DNA of 64,000 nucleotides, taken from Myxococcales bacterium. Its GTDB lineage: Bacteria; Myxococcota_A; Polyangia; Haliangiales; Haliangiaceae. A model generated the notes under the pieces. The model was not told the DNA's origin, searched no databases, and worked only from the letters and a program-made list of their open reading frames with translations. Made by a program: the position numbers and the translations under genes. Each line of letters begins with the position of its first letter. Within the stretch, counting starts at the first letter, position 1. Of this stretch, positions 42,376 through 51,908 are shown one piece after another. The stretch is from contig CANKMW010000023.1 in the NCBI GenBank assembly GCA_947483555.1, forward strand, positions 1 to 64,000, read 5' to 3'.

Positions 42376-43961
42376 TAGTCGGGGATGACCTGCAGGAACA
42401 CCACGAACGAGGCCTCGGTGGGCTCACCGTCATCGTCCTTGGGTGCCGGGAACCGCCAGCTCGACATCAGGCGCTCGACGCAGGTGCCCAGCTCCGCGGT
42501 CGGTGCCTTGGCCCGGCGCGCGGTCACGCGACCGGCCTCGTTCACCGTGAAGCTGAGCTCGACCTTGCCGCGGACGGTCGGGTCGGCCTTCAGCACGTTG
42601 CTGTAGCAGCGCTTGAGCCCGCCCAGGTAGCGCGAGAGCACCATGGACAGCACCTTGTCGACAGGCAGGTCGGTGTCATCGAGCGCCTGCTTGCCGCTGA
42701 CCGAGATCCGCCCGCGGGGGCCGCGAGCTTCGTCCCCCACGGTGGCGGGACCGTCGCCGATGCGGGGGCCCGAGCCCAGGCCGGTGCGCGCCTCGCCGTC
42801 GCCGCGCGTGCCATGGCTGCCGACGCTGACCGCCGCGCCGCTCTCTCTGACCTGATCGAGCTGGGCGCCGAGATCGCTCCCCGGCCGAGCTCGGGCCATG
42901 TCGGCGCTGAGATCGCCGCCGCTGTCCCCGCTGCCCGCCAGCGCGGCCAGGTACTGCGCCGCCTCCTCCTGCAAGAGCACCGCCGAGGCTTCGCTCGGCG
43001 AAGCTCCGGGGGGAGCGATCGGTGGCCTGGCGTCGGCGACCTTGGTGTCGAAGCCGAGGGCGAGCTGCACGTCGGGGAACAGCGGGTTGCCATCGCCGTC
43101 GTGGCGCACCGCCACCAGCGCGGCGACCAGATCGGCGGTCACCAGGCTGTCGTCGACCATGATGACGATGGTCTGCTCCGACGGCGGGCGGGCGCGTCCG
43201 GACCAGCGCCGTGCGACGATCTCGGCCAGGTCGCCGCGCAGCGTGCCCAGCCAGGCGCCGCCGGCGGCCGGCGTCAGCGTGAGCTTCGGGCGGCCCAGCG
43301 TGCCCTCGAGCCCGGAGATCGACCACAGCATCGCGCGGCTCGCCGACAGCCCGAGGACCAGCTGCAGCGGCGGCGCGGCGGGCGCCACGTCGGGCGGCGT
43401 CGCCTCGTCGCGGGCGACCGGCGCCTCGGGCAGTCGCAGCGCGATCGAACCCGGACCGTCCGGCGTGCGGACGACCAGCGCGAAGTCGCGCTGTCCGACC
43501 GTCGTGAACGAGCCGACCAGCTGCGTCAGCAGCGTCGCCGGCAGCGTCGGCTCCACGGCCACTCGCACCCAGCGCGGCGGAGCCGCGGGCTGCACCTTGA
43601 CCCACGCCTCGGCCCACGAGGTGAGCGACGTGATGCGACCGCTGCTGCTCACGGCGGCGGCGTCGATCCGACCGCCGCTGACCGCCGCCATCGAGGTCCC
43701 TTCGACGACGATCGCGGTCGTCGATGCCACGACCAGTGGCCCGGGCGGGACCGCGTCGACCCGGGCGGTCGCCGCGACCTCGGTCACGACGACGGTGCGC
43801 AGCGGATCGATCGCGGCCGACCCCGCTGACCCGGAGGCCGCGGCCGAGCCGGTGGTCGCGGGCCCAGCGGTGCCCCCGCCAGTCGACGACGCTTGTTCGC
43901 CGCCCTTGCCACAGGCGGTCAGGACCAGGACAACGAGCGCGGAGCGGGTGACGGAGCCCAT
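42375..43961 (-). CDS. Lipoprotein with AgmX/PglI-type C-terminal (TonB-like) domain
   Basis: It encodes 528 residues with lipobox LVVLVLTACGKGG followed by a Gly/Ser/Ala linker. The middle ~300 residues are beta-rich and hold IVIMVDDSLVTADLVAALVA and DVQLALGFDTKV. The C-terminal ~95 residues (DKVLSMVLSRYLGGLKRCYS, GKVELSFTVNEAGRV, CVERLMSSWRFPAPKD) are the AgmX/PglI domain found in myxobacterial gliding and envelope proteins. It is related in pattern to TonB C-termini. A role in envelope-spanning complexes is likely but the partner is unknown. Confidence 0.8.
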   Translation of the reverse strand: MGSVTRSALVVLVLTACGKGGEQASSTGGGTAGPATTGSAAASGSAGSAAIDPLRTVVVTEVAATARVDAVPPGPLVVASTTAIVVEGTSMAAVSGGRIDAAAVSSSGRITSLTSWAEAWVKVQPAAPPRWVRVAVEPTLPATLLTQLVGSFTTVGQRDFALVVRTPDGPGSIALRLPEAPVARDEATPPDVAPAAPPLQLVLGLSASRAMLWSISGLEGTLGRPKLTLTPAAGGAWLGTLRGDLAEIVARRWSGRARPPSEQTIVIMVDDSLVTADLVAALVAVRHDGDGNPLFPDVQLALGFDTKVADARPPIAPPGASPSEASAVLLQEEAAQYLAALAGSGDSGGDLSADMARARPGSDLGAQLDQVRESGAAVSVGSHGTRGDGEARTGLGSGPRIGDGPATVGDEARGPRGRISVSGKQALDDTDLPVDKVLSMVLSRYLGGLKRCYSNVLKADPTVRGKVELSFTVNEAGRVTARRAKAPTAELGTCVERLMSSWRFPAPKDDDGEPTEASFVVFLQVIPD

Positions 43962-44001
43962 GCCGACAGGTAAGCGCACCCGGCGGCCGGCGTCCACAAG
44001 A

Positions 44002-47000
44002 TCAGCGGATGTCGTCTGGATCGTCGAGCGCGGCGAGGTCGACCCGCGCGCCCAGCCTCGAGAACACGGCGCGCGCCCGGGCCCGCGCCGCGGCCGCCTG
44101 GCCGGGGCGAGCGGCGTGATCGTGCAACCGCGCCGCCGCGGCATCGAGCCGCGCCCGTTCGAACGGGTCGGCGTCGGCGAGCAGGCGGGTGGCCTCCTCG
44201 AGCCCGGCGGCGGCCGCGGTCGGAACCCCGGCGCGGGCATCGAGCTGCGCGACGATGCGCAGGCCGACCGCGACCTCGGCGTCGATGCCGGCGGTCCGGG
44301 CGATCGTGATCGATCGCGCGATGGCGGTGCGCGCGCTCGCCAGGTCGCCGCGTCGCGCCGCGATCCGGGCCGCGAACTGGTACGACTCCGGCAAGATCCG
44401 GCGCTGGCCGACCGCCTCGAGCACGCGGATGCCCTCGGTCAGACGCGCCGTCGCGCGATCGAGCTCGCCCAGCTCGAGGTGATACCCGGCGAGGTTGTTG
44501 AGCGCCAGCCCCGTGGTCGGCCGGGCGCCGGTTCGCCGGCACAGCGCCAGCGCGCGCTCGGTGTGGTCGACGGCGGCCGCCAGCTCACCGAGGTTGGCCA
44601 GCACAAAGCCGAGGTTGATGTGGCCGGTGATCTGGCCCGACAGATCGCCGAGCTCGAGGGCGATCTCGAGGACCCGCTGGTTGCAGCTGTGCTGATCGGT
44701 CCAGCGGCCGGCGCGCATGTACGCGCCGCCCAGCCGCGACAGCGCGTGGACCAGCTCGCGGCGATGTGGCGTGGGGTCGAGCAGCTCGACCGCACGCTCG
44801 CAGGACGCCAGTCCGGTCGGGTCGTTCGTACCGAGCTGGTACGAACGAACCCAGCCGAGCGTCCCGAACAGGAGGGCCGCCTGGCGGGGATCGCGGCACG
44901 CCGCTGGGGTCAGCTCGCCGCCGGGCGCCAGGAGCGCCAGCCCGCGTTCGAAGTGCACGATCGCCGCCGCGTGATCGGCGCGCGCGCTCGCGACCTGACC
45001 CTGTCGGTAGGCCAGGCGGGCCTGGGCCAGATCGTCGTCGGGCGCGGTGCGCGCGATCGCGGCGGCGAACGCTTCGTCGGCGGCGTCGAGCGTGTCGGCC
45101 TCGAAGGCGGCCTCGCCGAGCCGCTCGGCCAGCGCCGCGTCGCCAGCGCCGCCGGCCAGGTCCCACGCCCGTCGCAGCGCGCCATAGGCCTGGCGGTACG
45201 CGAACAGCTCGAGGCTGCGCTGGCCCGCCGTGCGCCATGCCACGACGGCGCCGATGACGTCGCCCCCGAGCTCGCGATGGTGGGCCAGGGCCCACAGCAG
45301 GTCCGGATCCGCGGCCGGACCCCGCGTGACGCTCATCGTCGTTGGCGGCGGGGTCGTCGGGGACACCGGCGTCGTCGGCGCCGGTGTCGCCGTGCCCTCG
45401 AGCTGCACGCCGAGCCAGCGCGCCACCGCAGCATGAGCCTGGCGCCGGTCGCGCGGCGCCAGGCGCTGGTAGGCGACGTCGCGAACCAGGGCGTGGGCCA
45501 GCTCGTACCGATCGTCGTCGAGCCCGCTGGGCGGGGTCGGGTAGGCCAGCGCGCGGCGCTCGAGCTCGGCGAGCGCGGCGTCGAGCTCGGTGTCGCCGAC
45601 CGGCGCCGGCAGCGCGGCGCGCGCGGCCTCGCGCCAGAAGCCACGACCGACCACGGCGGCGGCGGTGAGCAGGTCGGCGGCGATCGGCGACAGCCGCTCG
45701 AGGCGCGCCTGCACCACCGCCTCGACGGTCTCGGGCAGCGTGCCGGCGGCGTCACCGCGCTCGACCAGATCGCGAGCCAGCTCGTCGATGAAGAACGGAT
45801 TGCCGCCGGCGCGCGCGACCACGCCGGCCAGCGCCTCGTCGCTCGCGGCCGGTGCGGTGTCGCGGGCGACGCGAAGCGCGGTGGCGTCGTCGAGGGGGCC
45901 GAGCTCGACCACGTCGGCGCCCCGCAGCTCGGCGGCCTCGCGCGTGAAGACCACCACCAGCACCGGCACGGCGTCGAGCGTGGTGGCCAGCTCGGCGATC
46001 AGCGCGCGCGACACTTCGTCGGCCCATTGCAGGTCGTCGAACAGCACCGCCACCGGCCGGCGCGCGGCGCGTTCCTCGAGCCAGCGGCGGGCCGCCGTCA
46101 GCGTGGCGCCGCGGTTGGCGCCGCCGGGTGCCGCGCGCGAGGCGGCGTCGAACCAGTCGGCGTGTGCCGTGCGCACCATCGACAGCGCCGCCGCTTCGCC
46201 CAGTGGCGCGGCGCAGGCCACCAGCCATTCGACGTCGCGACGTTCGGCGACCCGGGCCATGAAGGCCTCGCGCAGGCGACTCTTGCCCAGCCCGGGGCCG
46301 CCGCGCACCTCGACGACCCGCGGGACGCGGGTCTCGAAGCAGATCCGGGCCATGGCCTCGAGCTGCGCCACCTCGCGGGCCCGGGCCCCGCTGCCGTGCG
46401 CGGTGGCCGCCGGTCGGGCCTCGCCGGTGACCCGCATCGCTCGCCCGCCCGCGGCCTCGCCGGCCGGCGCCACGTCGACGTGCCCGGCGACCTGGCGTGA
46501 CGCCGCCGCCGACAGCCAGACCTGCCCGGCCGGGGCGGCGAACGCGAGCGCGTCGGCGGTCCGGGCGACGTCGCGCGGCACGGCGGCCAGCGAGCGAGCG
46601 CCGCTGTCGGGCCGCATCATCACGCGTCGGGTGTCGACGCCGGCCTTGCCACGCGGGTGCGCGAGCAGGAGCCGCTGCGCAGCTCGCACGGCGCGCGTGG
46701 CGTCGTCGCCGAGCGACGTCGGCACGCCGAACAGCGCCGTCACCGAACTGGAGCCGACCGAGATCGGCCAGCCGCCGAGATCGACGACGGCGTGTTCCAG
46801 CTCGTCGCCGGTGACCGGCTCCGGCGTCAGCGACGTCGACGCGGCAAGCGTCTCGAACCCGCCGGTCGACTGGTCGGCGAAGAAGGTCAGCACCGTCGCG
46901 ACCCGCGGCTCGACGCGGCGGCGGGCGGGGCCGACGGTGGCGTGGTCGGGCAGCGGCCCGATCGGGATCGCGGCGGCGCCGAGCGCATCGTCGGCGGTCT

Positions 47001-47937
47001 CGCGCAGCGCGCCGGCCAACCCTTCGGCGAGCGCCAGCGGCGAGCGCAGGCGGTCGCCGGGCAAGGACGCCAGGCCGGCGCGCAACACCCGATCGAGCGC
47101 CAGCCCGCGTGCCCCTTGCAGCAGCTCGGGCGGCAGAGAGACCGCCGGCTCGTGATCGCGGGCGCGGCGCGCCGCCTGGCGCATCGAATGGACGACGAAC
47201 GGCGTGGTGCCGGCGACCACCTCGTAGGCCACGACCGTCGCCGAGTACACGTCGGCGCGGCCATCGAAGAGCTCGCCGCGCAGCTGCTCTGGCGCGGTGT
47301 AGGCCGGCGTCCCGACCACGGTGCCATCGCCCTCACCGGCGACGCTGGCGACGCCGAAGTCGGTGAGCACGACGCGACCGTCGTCGACCATGATGTTGTC
47401 GGGCTTGACGTCGCGGTGCAGCACGCCGGCGGCGTGGGCGGCGGCGAGCGCCGCGCACAGCTGCGAGATCAGGTCGACGATCGCGATCAGGGTCAGCGGC
47501 GGCGCCTCGCCGGCGCGGATGGCGCGCTGCAGCTGGCGCAAGCTGCGACCGGGAACCAGCGCCATGGTCACGAACATGTGCTCGCCGTGCTGACCGATGT
47601 CGTGGACCCGGCACACGTTGGGGTGCGAGACCCGTCGCGCCAGCCGCACCTCGCTGCGCAGGCGCTTGCGGTACGCGGGGTCGCCGGACAGCTCGCTGCG
47701 CAGCAGCTTGAGCGCGACGTTCTCTTCGAGGTCGAGGTCGTGCGCGGCGTAGACCTCGCCCATGCCGCCGCGCCCGAGCAGGGCACCGATGCGGTAGCGG
47801 CCAGCGAGCACGGCGCCCGCCGCCAGCGCGGTCGCGCTGGTCGACGGCGCCAGCGACGGCGTCTCGGTCGGCGCGCTGTCGTCGACGCGAGACAGGGTCG
47901 CCGGCCGCGTCGGCTGCGGACCGCCGGGCTCGTTCAC
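44002..47937 (-). CDS. Ser/Thr kinase - degenerate cyclase - AAA ATPase - TPR regulator
   Basis: It encodes 1,311 residues from GTG 47937. TATCAT ends 6 nt upstream, so I prefer this over the TTG at 47955, which lies before that box. The kinase has GRGGMGEVYAA, Lys77 in VALKLL, HRDVKPDN (174-181) and DFG (193-195). Next comes a class III cyclase-like domain (SVTALFGVPTSLGDDATRAV) that seems to lack the catalytic metal residues. An AAA/STAND ATPase has Walker A GGPGLGKSRLREAF (about 546) and Walker B VAVLFDDLQWAD. The last ~400 residues are TPR-like helices. This is the classic cytosolic signalling array of myxobacteria, with unknown input and targets. Confidence 0.88.
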   Translation of the reverse strand: MNEPGGPQPTRPATLSRVDDSAPTETPSLAPSTSATALAAGAVLAGRYRIGALLGRGGMGEVYAAHDLDLEENVALKLLRSELSGDPAYRKRLRSEVRLARRVSHPNVCRVHDIGQHGEHMFVTMALVPGRSLRQLQRAIRAGEAPPLTLIAIVDLISQLCAALAAAHAAGVLHRDVKPDNIMVDDGRVVLTDFGVASVAGEGDGTVVGTPAYTAPEQLRGELFDGRADVYSATVVAYEVVAGTTPFVVHSMRQAARRARDHEPAVSLPPELLQGARGLALDRVLRAGLASLPGDRLRSPLALAEGLAGALRETADDALGAAAIPIGPLPDHATVGPARRRVEPRVATVLTFFADQSTGGFETLAASTSLTPEPVTGDELEHAVVDLGGWPISVGSSSVTALFGVPTSLGDDATRAVRAAQRLLLAHPRGKAGVDTRRVMMRPDSGARSLAAVPRDVARTADALAFAAPAGQVWLSAAASRQVAGHVDVAPAGEAAGGRAMRVTGEARPAATAHGSGARAREVAQLEAMARICFETRVPRVVEVRGGPGLGKSRLREAFMARVAERRDVEWLVACAAPLGEAAALSMVRTAHADWFDAASRAAPGGANRGATLTAARRWLEERAARRPVAVLFDDLQWADEVSRALIAELATTLDAVPVLVVVFTREAAELRGADVVELGPLDDATALRVARDTAPAASDEALAGVVARAGGNPFFIDELARDLVERGDAAGTLPETVEAVVQARLERLSPIAADLLTAAAVVGRGFWREAARAALPAPVGDTELDAALAELERRALAYPTPPSGLDDDRYELAHALVRDVAYQRLAPRDRRQAHAAVARWLGVQLEGTATPAPTTPVSPTTPPPTTMSVTRGPAADPDLLWALAHHRELGGDVIGAVVAWRTAGQRSLELFAYRQAYGALRRAWDLAGGAGDAALAERLGEAAFEADTLDAADEAFAAAIARTAPDDDLAQARLAYRQGQVASARADHAAAIVHFERGLALLAPGGELTPAACRDPRQAALLFGTLGWVRSYQLGTNDPTGLASCERAVELLDPTPHRRELVHALSRLGGAYMRAGRWTDQHSCNQRVLEIALELGDLSGQITGHINLGFVLANLGELAAAVDHTERALALCRRTGARPTTGLALNNLAGYHLELGELDRATARLTEGIRVLEAVGQRRILPESYQFAARIAARRGDLASARTAIARSITIARTAGIDAEVAVGLRIVAQLDARAGVPTAAAAGLEEATRLLADADPFERARLDAAAARLHDHAARPGQAAAARARARAVFSRLGARVDLAALDDPDDIR

Positions 47938-47992
47938 CGGGCGATGATACCGCAAGGGCAGGCGCCGGGTCGTTCACGCGGTAGGCTCGGCC

Positions 47993-48793
47993 ATGGCACA
48001 GCGCGCCTCGTTCGCGTCGCGATATGGACCGTGGGCGGTGGTGACCGGCGCGTCGTCGGGCATCGGGGCCGAATTTGCGCGCCAGCTGGTCGGGCGGGGG
48101 CTCGCGGTGGTGCTGGTGGCGCGCCGCCGCGAGCGGCTCGAGGCCCTGGGCGCCGACCTCCACGCGGCCCACGGGGCCGAGGTCCGCGTCGTGGTGTCCG
48201 ACCTGGCCGGCTCCGACGGCGTCGCGAACCTGGTCGCCGCGGTCGCCGATCTGGACGTCGGGCTCCTGGTCAACAACGCTGGCGTCGGACTCAAGGGCCG
48301 CCTCATCGATCTCGATGCCGGCGTGCTGCGCCGTCTCGTCGAGGTCAACTGCCAGGCGCCGCTCGCGCTCGCCCACGGCTTCGGCCGCCGGCTGGTCGAC
48401 CGCGGCAAGGGCGGGATCATCATGGTGGCGTCGACCGGCGGCTTCCAGGCGCTGCCATGGAGCGCCGCGTACGGAGCCAGCAAGGGCTTCGACCTGCTGC
48501 TCGGCGAGGCCCTCGCGGTCGAGCTGCGCGCCGATGGCGTCGATGTGCTCACGCTGGCTCCCGGCGGCACCGATACCGAAGGGCCGATGAACACCGGCGT
48601 CGATCCGGCCAAGGTGCCCGGCAAGCTGATGGCGGTCGAGCCGGTGGTGCGGGCTGCGCTCGATGGCCTCGGTCGGAGGACGTTGGTGATTCCGGGTGCC
48701 GGCAACCGGGCCGCCGCGTGGGCGACCCGGTTGGTTCCGCGTGCGGTTGCGGCCCGTGCCGCCGGACGGATCATGCGGCGGGTGATCAGCTGA
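47993..48793 (+). CDS. Short-chain dehydrogenase/reductase (SDR)
   Basis: It encodes 266 residues. WAVVTGASSGIGAEFARQLV is the TGxxxGIG motif, GLLVNNAGVGLKGRLIDLDA the NNAG region, IIMVASTGGFQALPWSAA the catalytic Ser strand, and YGASKGFDLLLGEALAVELR the YxxxK. It is a classical SDR of the DltE/YqjQ-like group (extended C-terminus RTLVIPGAGNRAAAWATRLV). The substrate is unknown. TAGGCT ends 5 nt before ATG. A hexanucleotide tract begins 3 bp after its stop and fills the gap to the convergent gene. Confidence 0.87.
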   Translation: MAQRASFASRYGPWAVVTGASSGIGAEFARQLVGRGLAVVLVARRRERLEALGADLHAAHGAEVRVVVSDLAGSDGVANLVAAVADLDVGLLVNNAGVGLKGRLIDLDAGVLRRLVEVNCQAPLALAHGFGRRLVDRGKGGIIMVASTGGFQALPWSAAYGASKGFDLLLGEALAVELRADGVDVLTLAPGGTDTEGPMNTGVDPAKVPGKLMAVEPVVRAALDGLGRRTLVIPGAGNRAAAWATRLVPRAVAARAAGRIMRRVIS

Positions 48794-48795
48794 GC

Positions 48796-48873
48796 GGTTT
48801 CGGCTCCGGTTTCGGTTTCGGCTCCGGTTTCGGTTTCGGCTCCGGTTTCGGTTTCGGCTCCGGTTTCGGCGTC
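48796..48873 (+). repeat. (GGTTTC)n hexanucleotide tract B, between convergent genes
   Basis: Thirteen six-base units ordered as an 18-bp higher unit GGTTTC-GGCTCC-GGTTTC repeated four times, then GGCGTC. It exactly fills the space between the SDR stop (48791-48793) and the DUF4349 stop (48876). GG every six bases could form a two-layer quadruplex on this strand. Confidence 0.9.
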
Positions 48874-48875
48874 GG

Positions 48876-49901
48876 TCAGGCGGCGGGCGGCGGCGGCGGC
48901 GGCGGCATCGGATACCCGGTCGGCGCGTAGACCATGGCGCGCGGCAGGCGGACGCGGCGGCGCAGGAAGCGGATGCCGAAGTAGCCCACCGGCAGCAGCA
49001 GCGGGAGCCATGGCAGGAGCGCGATCAGCGCGATCGACAGGCCCTCGGCGGCGGCGCCCAGCGCGGCGATCGATTCGTTCCACGCCATGGTCACGCGGCG
49101 ACCGAAGGTCGGTGCGGTCGCCGCGGCGATCTCCGGCCGCTGGGTCGCGAGGGTCAGGGTCAGCGTCGACAGCGAGACCTGATCGTTCCACACCCGCATG
49201 CGGCCCTCGAACTGCTCGATCTCGCTGCGGATGCGCGCCAGCTCACGCTCGACCTCGAGCACCTCGCTGACCGTGCCGGTGCCGGTGGCGGCCAGCTCGA
49301 GCAGTCGCTTCTCGAGCGCGCGCGCGCTGGCCAGGCGGGCGCTGGTATCGACGTACTCGGCGGTGATGTCGGCCGAGTCGGTCGACTCCTGCTGGATCTC
49401 GCCGAGCGCGCGCAGCTGCGGCAGCAGGTCGCCGAACGCGCTCGACGGGACCCGCACGACGATCACGGCCGAGCTGACCTGCCCCTCGCTGCGGCTGACC
49501 CGCGTCGAGTCGACGAAGCCGCCGGCTTCCTTGACGATGATCTCGATGCGATCACGGGCGCCGTCGTAGGTGGCGACGATCAGATCGAGGTGGCCGGTGC
49601 GGACGATCTTGCGATTGTCGACCGGCGCGCCGTCGAGGCCGCCGCGGTGCGGGTCGATCTTGGCGGGCCCGCGCGCTTGCACCGTGGTGGCTTCACCGGC
49701 GGTATCGGCGGGGACGGTGACGTCTGCCGCTTCGCGGTAGAACTGCGCCGACTTCGACTTCTCCTGCTCGGAGCCCCGCGGTGCGGCGCGATCGTTGTTG
49801 GCGCACGCCCCGAACAGGACGGCGGCGATGGCGGCGAGCGCAGCGAGGTGGCGAAGCGGACGGTGGGAACGGTGGCGTGACGGAACGGTGGATGGGCGCA
49901 T
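48876..49901 (-). CDS. DUF4349 lipoprotein
   Basis: It encodes 341 residues with lipobox IAAVLFGAC. The core is DUF4349: RKIVRTGHLDLIVATYDGAR, KEAGGFVDSTRVSRSEGQVS, VVRVPSSAFGDLLPQLRALG, YVDTSARLASARALEKRLLE and the coiled coil ELARIRSEIEQFEGRM. One membrane helix follows (IALIALLPWLPLLLPVGYF) before a Pro-rich tail. DUF4349 proteins are envelope lipoproteins of unknown role, sometimes linked to stress responses. The C-terminal gene end abuts the hexanucleotide tract. Confidence 0.85.
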   Translation of the reverse strand: MRPSTVPSRHRSHRPLRHLAALAAIAAVLFGACANNDRAAPRGSEQEKSKSAQFYREAADVTVPADTAGEATTVQARGPAKIDPHRGGLDGAPVDNRKIVRTGHLDLIVATYDGARDRIEIIVKEAGGFVDSTRVSRSEGQVSSAVIVVRVPSSAFGDLLPQLRALGEIQQESTDSADITAEYVDTSARLASARALEKRLLELAATGTGTVSEVLEVERELARIRSEIEQFEGRMRVWNDQVSLSTLTLTLATQRPEIAAATAPTFGRRVTMAWNESIAALGAAAEGLSIALIALLPWLPLLLPVGYFGIRFLRRRVRLPRAMVYAPTGYPMPPPPPPPAA

Positions 49902-50012
49902 GATCTGGTCAACGCACGACCCCGGCGCGCAGTTTGTCGTTTCTTGTCGCCGGGTGTCAGCACCCAGAAACCGCGCACCCGCCTCACCGCGACCGTAGTA
50001 GGGTGCCGGCCG

Positions 50013-50900
50013 ATGTCCGACACCCAGCGTCGCCTGGAGAAGCTGCTCTACCGCCAGGTCAAGGACACCTGCGAGCGCCACGAGTTGCTCGCGGCCGGCG
50101 ACCGGATCCTGGTCGCGATGTCGGGTGGCAAGGACAGCTACACGCTGTTCCACCTGCTCACCAAGCTGGTGCCACGTCTGCCCTTCAAGCTCGAGCTGGT
50201 CGCGGTCCACCTCGATCAGGTCCAGCCGGGCTACGACGGCAGCACCCTGCGCACCTGGCTCGAGGCCACCGGCTGGCCGTTCGAGATCCTGCGCGAGGAC
50301 ACCTACACGGTCGTCACGTCGCATCTCGACAGCTCGCAGACCTACTGCTCGCTGTGCTCGCGGCTGCGCCGCGGCATCCTGTACAGCGCCGCCGAGCGCC
50401 TGGGCTGCAACAAGCTGGCGCTCGGCCACCACCGCGACGACTCGCTCGAGACCTTCCTGCTCAACCTGTTCTACAGCGGCAAGATGCAGGCGATGCCGGC
50501 GCGCTACCGCACCGACGACGATCGCTTCGACGTGATCCGGCCGCTGATCGAATGTGGCGAGGCCGACATCGCGACGCTGGCCGCCGAGCTCGCCTTCCCG
50601 ATCATGCCCTGCAACCTGTGCGGCTCGCAGGACGGCCTCAAGCGTGACGCCATGACGCGCCTGCTCGCCGACCTCGAGCGCGACCACCCCCACGTGCGCT
50701 CGATCATGCTCAACGCGCTCCGCAACGTGCGGCCCAGCCACCTGCTCGATCGCGACGTCGCCCGCGCCTGGGCCGAGCGCGCCGCCGACATCCGCCCGAC
50801 CACCCCGACGGCGCCGCGTCCGCAGCGCCACGCGGCGCTGCCGGCGGTGAGCCGCGGCGGTCGCGTCCACCTGGCGGTGGTCTCGGAACCCGAAGCCTGA
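50013..50900 (+). CDS. ttcA: tRNA 2-thiocytidine(32) synthetase TtcA
   Basis: It encodes 295 residues. The PP-loop is VAMSGGKDSYTLFHLL (SGGKDS at 37-42). Conserved Cys pairs lie at C112/C115 (YCSLCSRLRRG) and C200/C203 (PCNLCGSQDG), from which the [4Fe-4S]-binding Cys are drawn. GHHRDDSLETFLLNLFYSGK is a TtcA signature. It thiolates C32 of tRNA using activated sulfur, ultimately supplied by cysteine desulfurase. TAGGGT ends 8 nt before ATG. It starts 111 bp from the divergent DUF4349 gene. The C-terminal ~40 residues are a variable tail. Confidence 0.93.
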   Translation: MSDTQRRLEKLLYRQVKDTCERHELLAAGDRILVAMSGGKDSYTLFHLLTKLVPRLPFKLELVAVHLDQVQPGYDGSTLRTWLEATGWPFEILREDTYTVVTSHLDSSQTYCSLCSRLRRGILYSAAERLGCNKLALGHHRDDSLETFLLNLFYSGKMQAMPARYRTDDDRFDVIRPLIECGEADIATLAAELAFPIMPCNLCGSQDGLKRDAMTRLLADLERDHPHVRSIMLNALRNVRPSHLLDRDVARAWAERAADIRPTTPTAPRPQRHAALPAVSRGGRVHLAVVSEPEA

Positions 50901-50916
50901 ACGCGATGGGTCGCCG

Positions 50917-51876
50917 ATGAACAAAGCACGGCTGGTCGAATTCGGTGTACCGATCGTGCTCACGGTCGCGATCTTCGCGGGCCTGTACTGGTATCTCGAC
51001 CGCAGGCTCGATGGGCTGCCGGGGAAGCCCGAGCACGCGTGGCTGGTCGAGGGCGTCGCCGAGGGCCCGGTGGTCGTGCTGGAGGATCTCCAGGAGGCTG
51101 ACGAGACCTACCAGACCCGACTGGTCGCGGTCGACCTCACGACCGGCAAGCAACTGGCGCGCCGCACGCGCGATGGTCAGGGGCCCCGCGCCTGCCTCTC
51201 GGCGGGCCCGCTGCTGCTGTGTCAGTTCGATCGCGACCTCGAGTTCATCGCGGCGCGCACGCTGCGCACCGAGGCGGATGCCGCCGACGCCGTGCGTCGC
51301 CTCGCCCCCGGCGCCCGACTCCTGCCGTGGCGCTTCGACCTCGACGCCGCGACCGGGGACGCCCTCGGCCTGCTCGACGACGGCCGCGTCGTGCGGATGC
51401 AGCGCAACGGCCTGGTCCGGCTCGATGCCACCGTGTTCGACGTGGCATCGTCTCCCGGCAGCACCAGGGACGGCTGCGTCTACGTCGGGGACGTTTCGCT
51501 TGCGGGTCGGGCGTGGCGGGTCCGGTCGCACGGCGCGCGGTCGATCTTGTCGTGGTCCGAGGGGGTCGCCGAAGGGACGCCGCTGCCGACCTTCCTCCAT
51601 CCCCGGATGCTCGCCGATCTCCGGACCGGCGCGTCGGTCGGCGGTGCCGACGGCGTCGCGGTCTACCACGCCGCCAAGCTCGACAACTCGTCGGGGTCGC
51701 GGCTGTCGATGGTCGGCCCCGACGGCGCGCTGCGCTGGACGGCGGACCTGGGCGGCGAGTGTGCCGCCGCCTGGCGGTTCGGTGATCGGATCGTGGTCGC
51801 GACCAAGAACCCGGCGCGGCGCCTGGTCGCCATCGAGATCGCCAGCGGCGGTGTCGCGTGGAAGGTTGGATTCTGA
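50917..51876 (+). CDS. Membrane-anchored PQQ-like beta-propeller protein
   Basis: It encodes 319 residues. An N-terminal signal anchor (FGVPIVLTVAIFAGLYWYLD) precedes repeated blades with strand-turn patterns: TRLVAVDLTTGKQLARRTRD, PWRFDLDAATGDALGLLDDG, LSMVGPDGALRWTADLGGEC, RRLVAIEIASGGVAWKV. These resemble PQQ-type propeller repeats, with no enzyme site visible. It is likely a periplasmic scaffold or sensor. It starts 16 bp after ttcA and may be co-transcribed. Confidence 0.7.
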   Translation: MNKARLVEFGVPIVLTVAIFAGLYWYLDRRLDGLPGKPEHAWLVEGVAEGPVVVLEDLQEADETYQTRLVAVDLTTGKQLARRTRDGQGPRACLSAGPLLLCQFDRDLEFIAARTLRTEADAADAVRRLAPGARLLPWRFDLDAATGDALGLLDDGRVVRMQRNGLVRLDATVFDVASSPGSTRDGCVYVGDVSLAGRAWRVRSHGARSILSWSEGVAEGTPLPTFLHPRMLADLRTGASVGGADGVAVYHAAKLDNSSGSRLSMVGPDGALRWTADLGGECAAAWRFGDRIVVATKNPARRLVAIEIASGGVAWKVGF

Positions 51877-51908
51877 GCCGTCGCGCGCAGGTGACGTATC
51901 CTCCACGT

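Noticed and set aside
42898..46500. A 1,200-codon open frame on the plus strand
   Set aside because: It runs antisense to the AgmX/PglI lipoprotein and the kinase-ATPase genes, both of which have clear domains. In DNA this GC-rich, antisense frames stay open by codon bias. No domain is visible in it.
48796..48873. CRISPR-like array
   Set aside because: The repeats are contiguous six-base units with no spacers; it is a simple tandem repeat.
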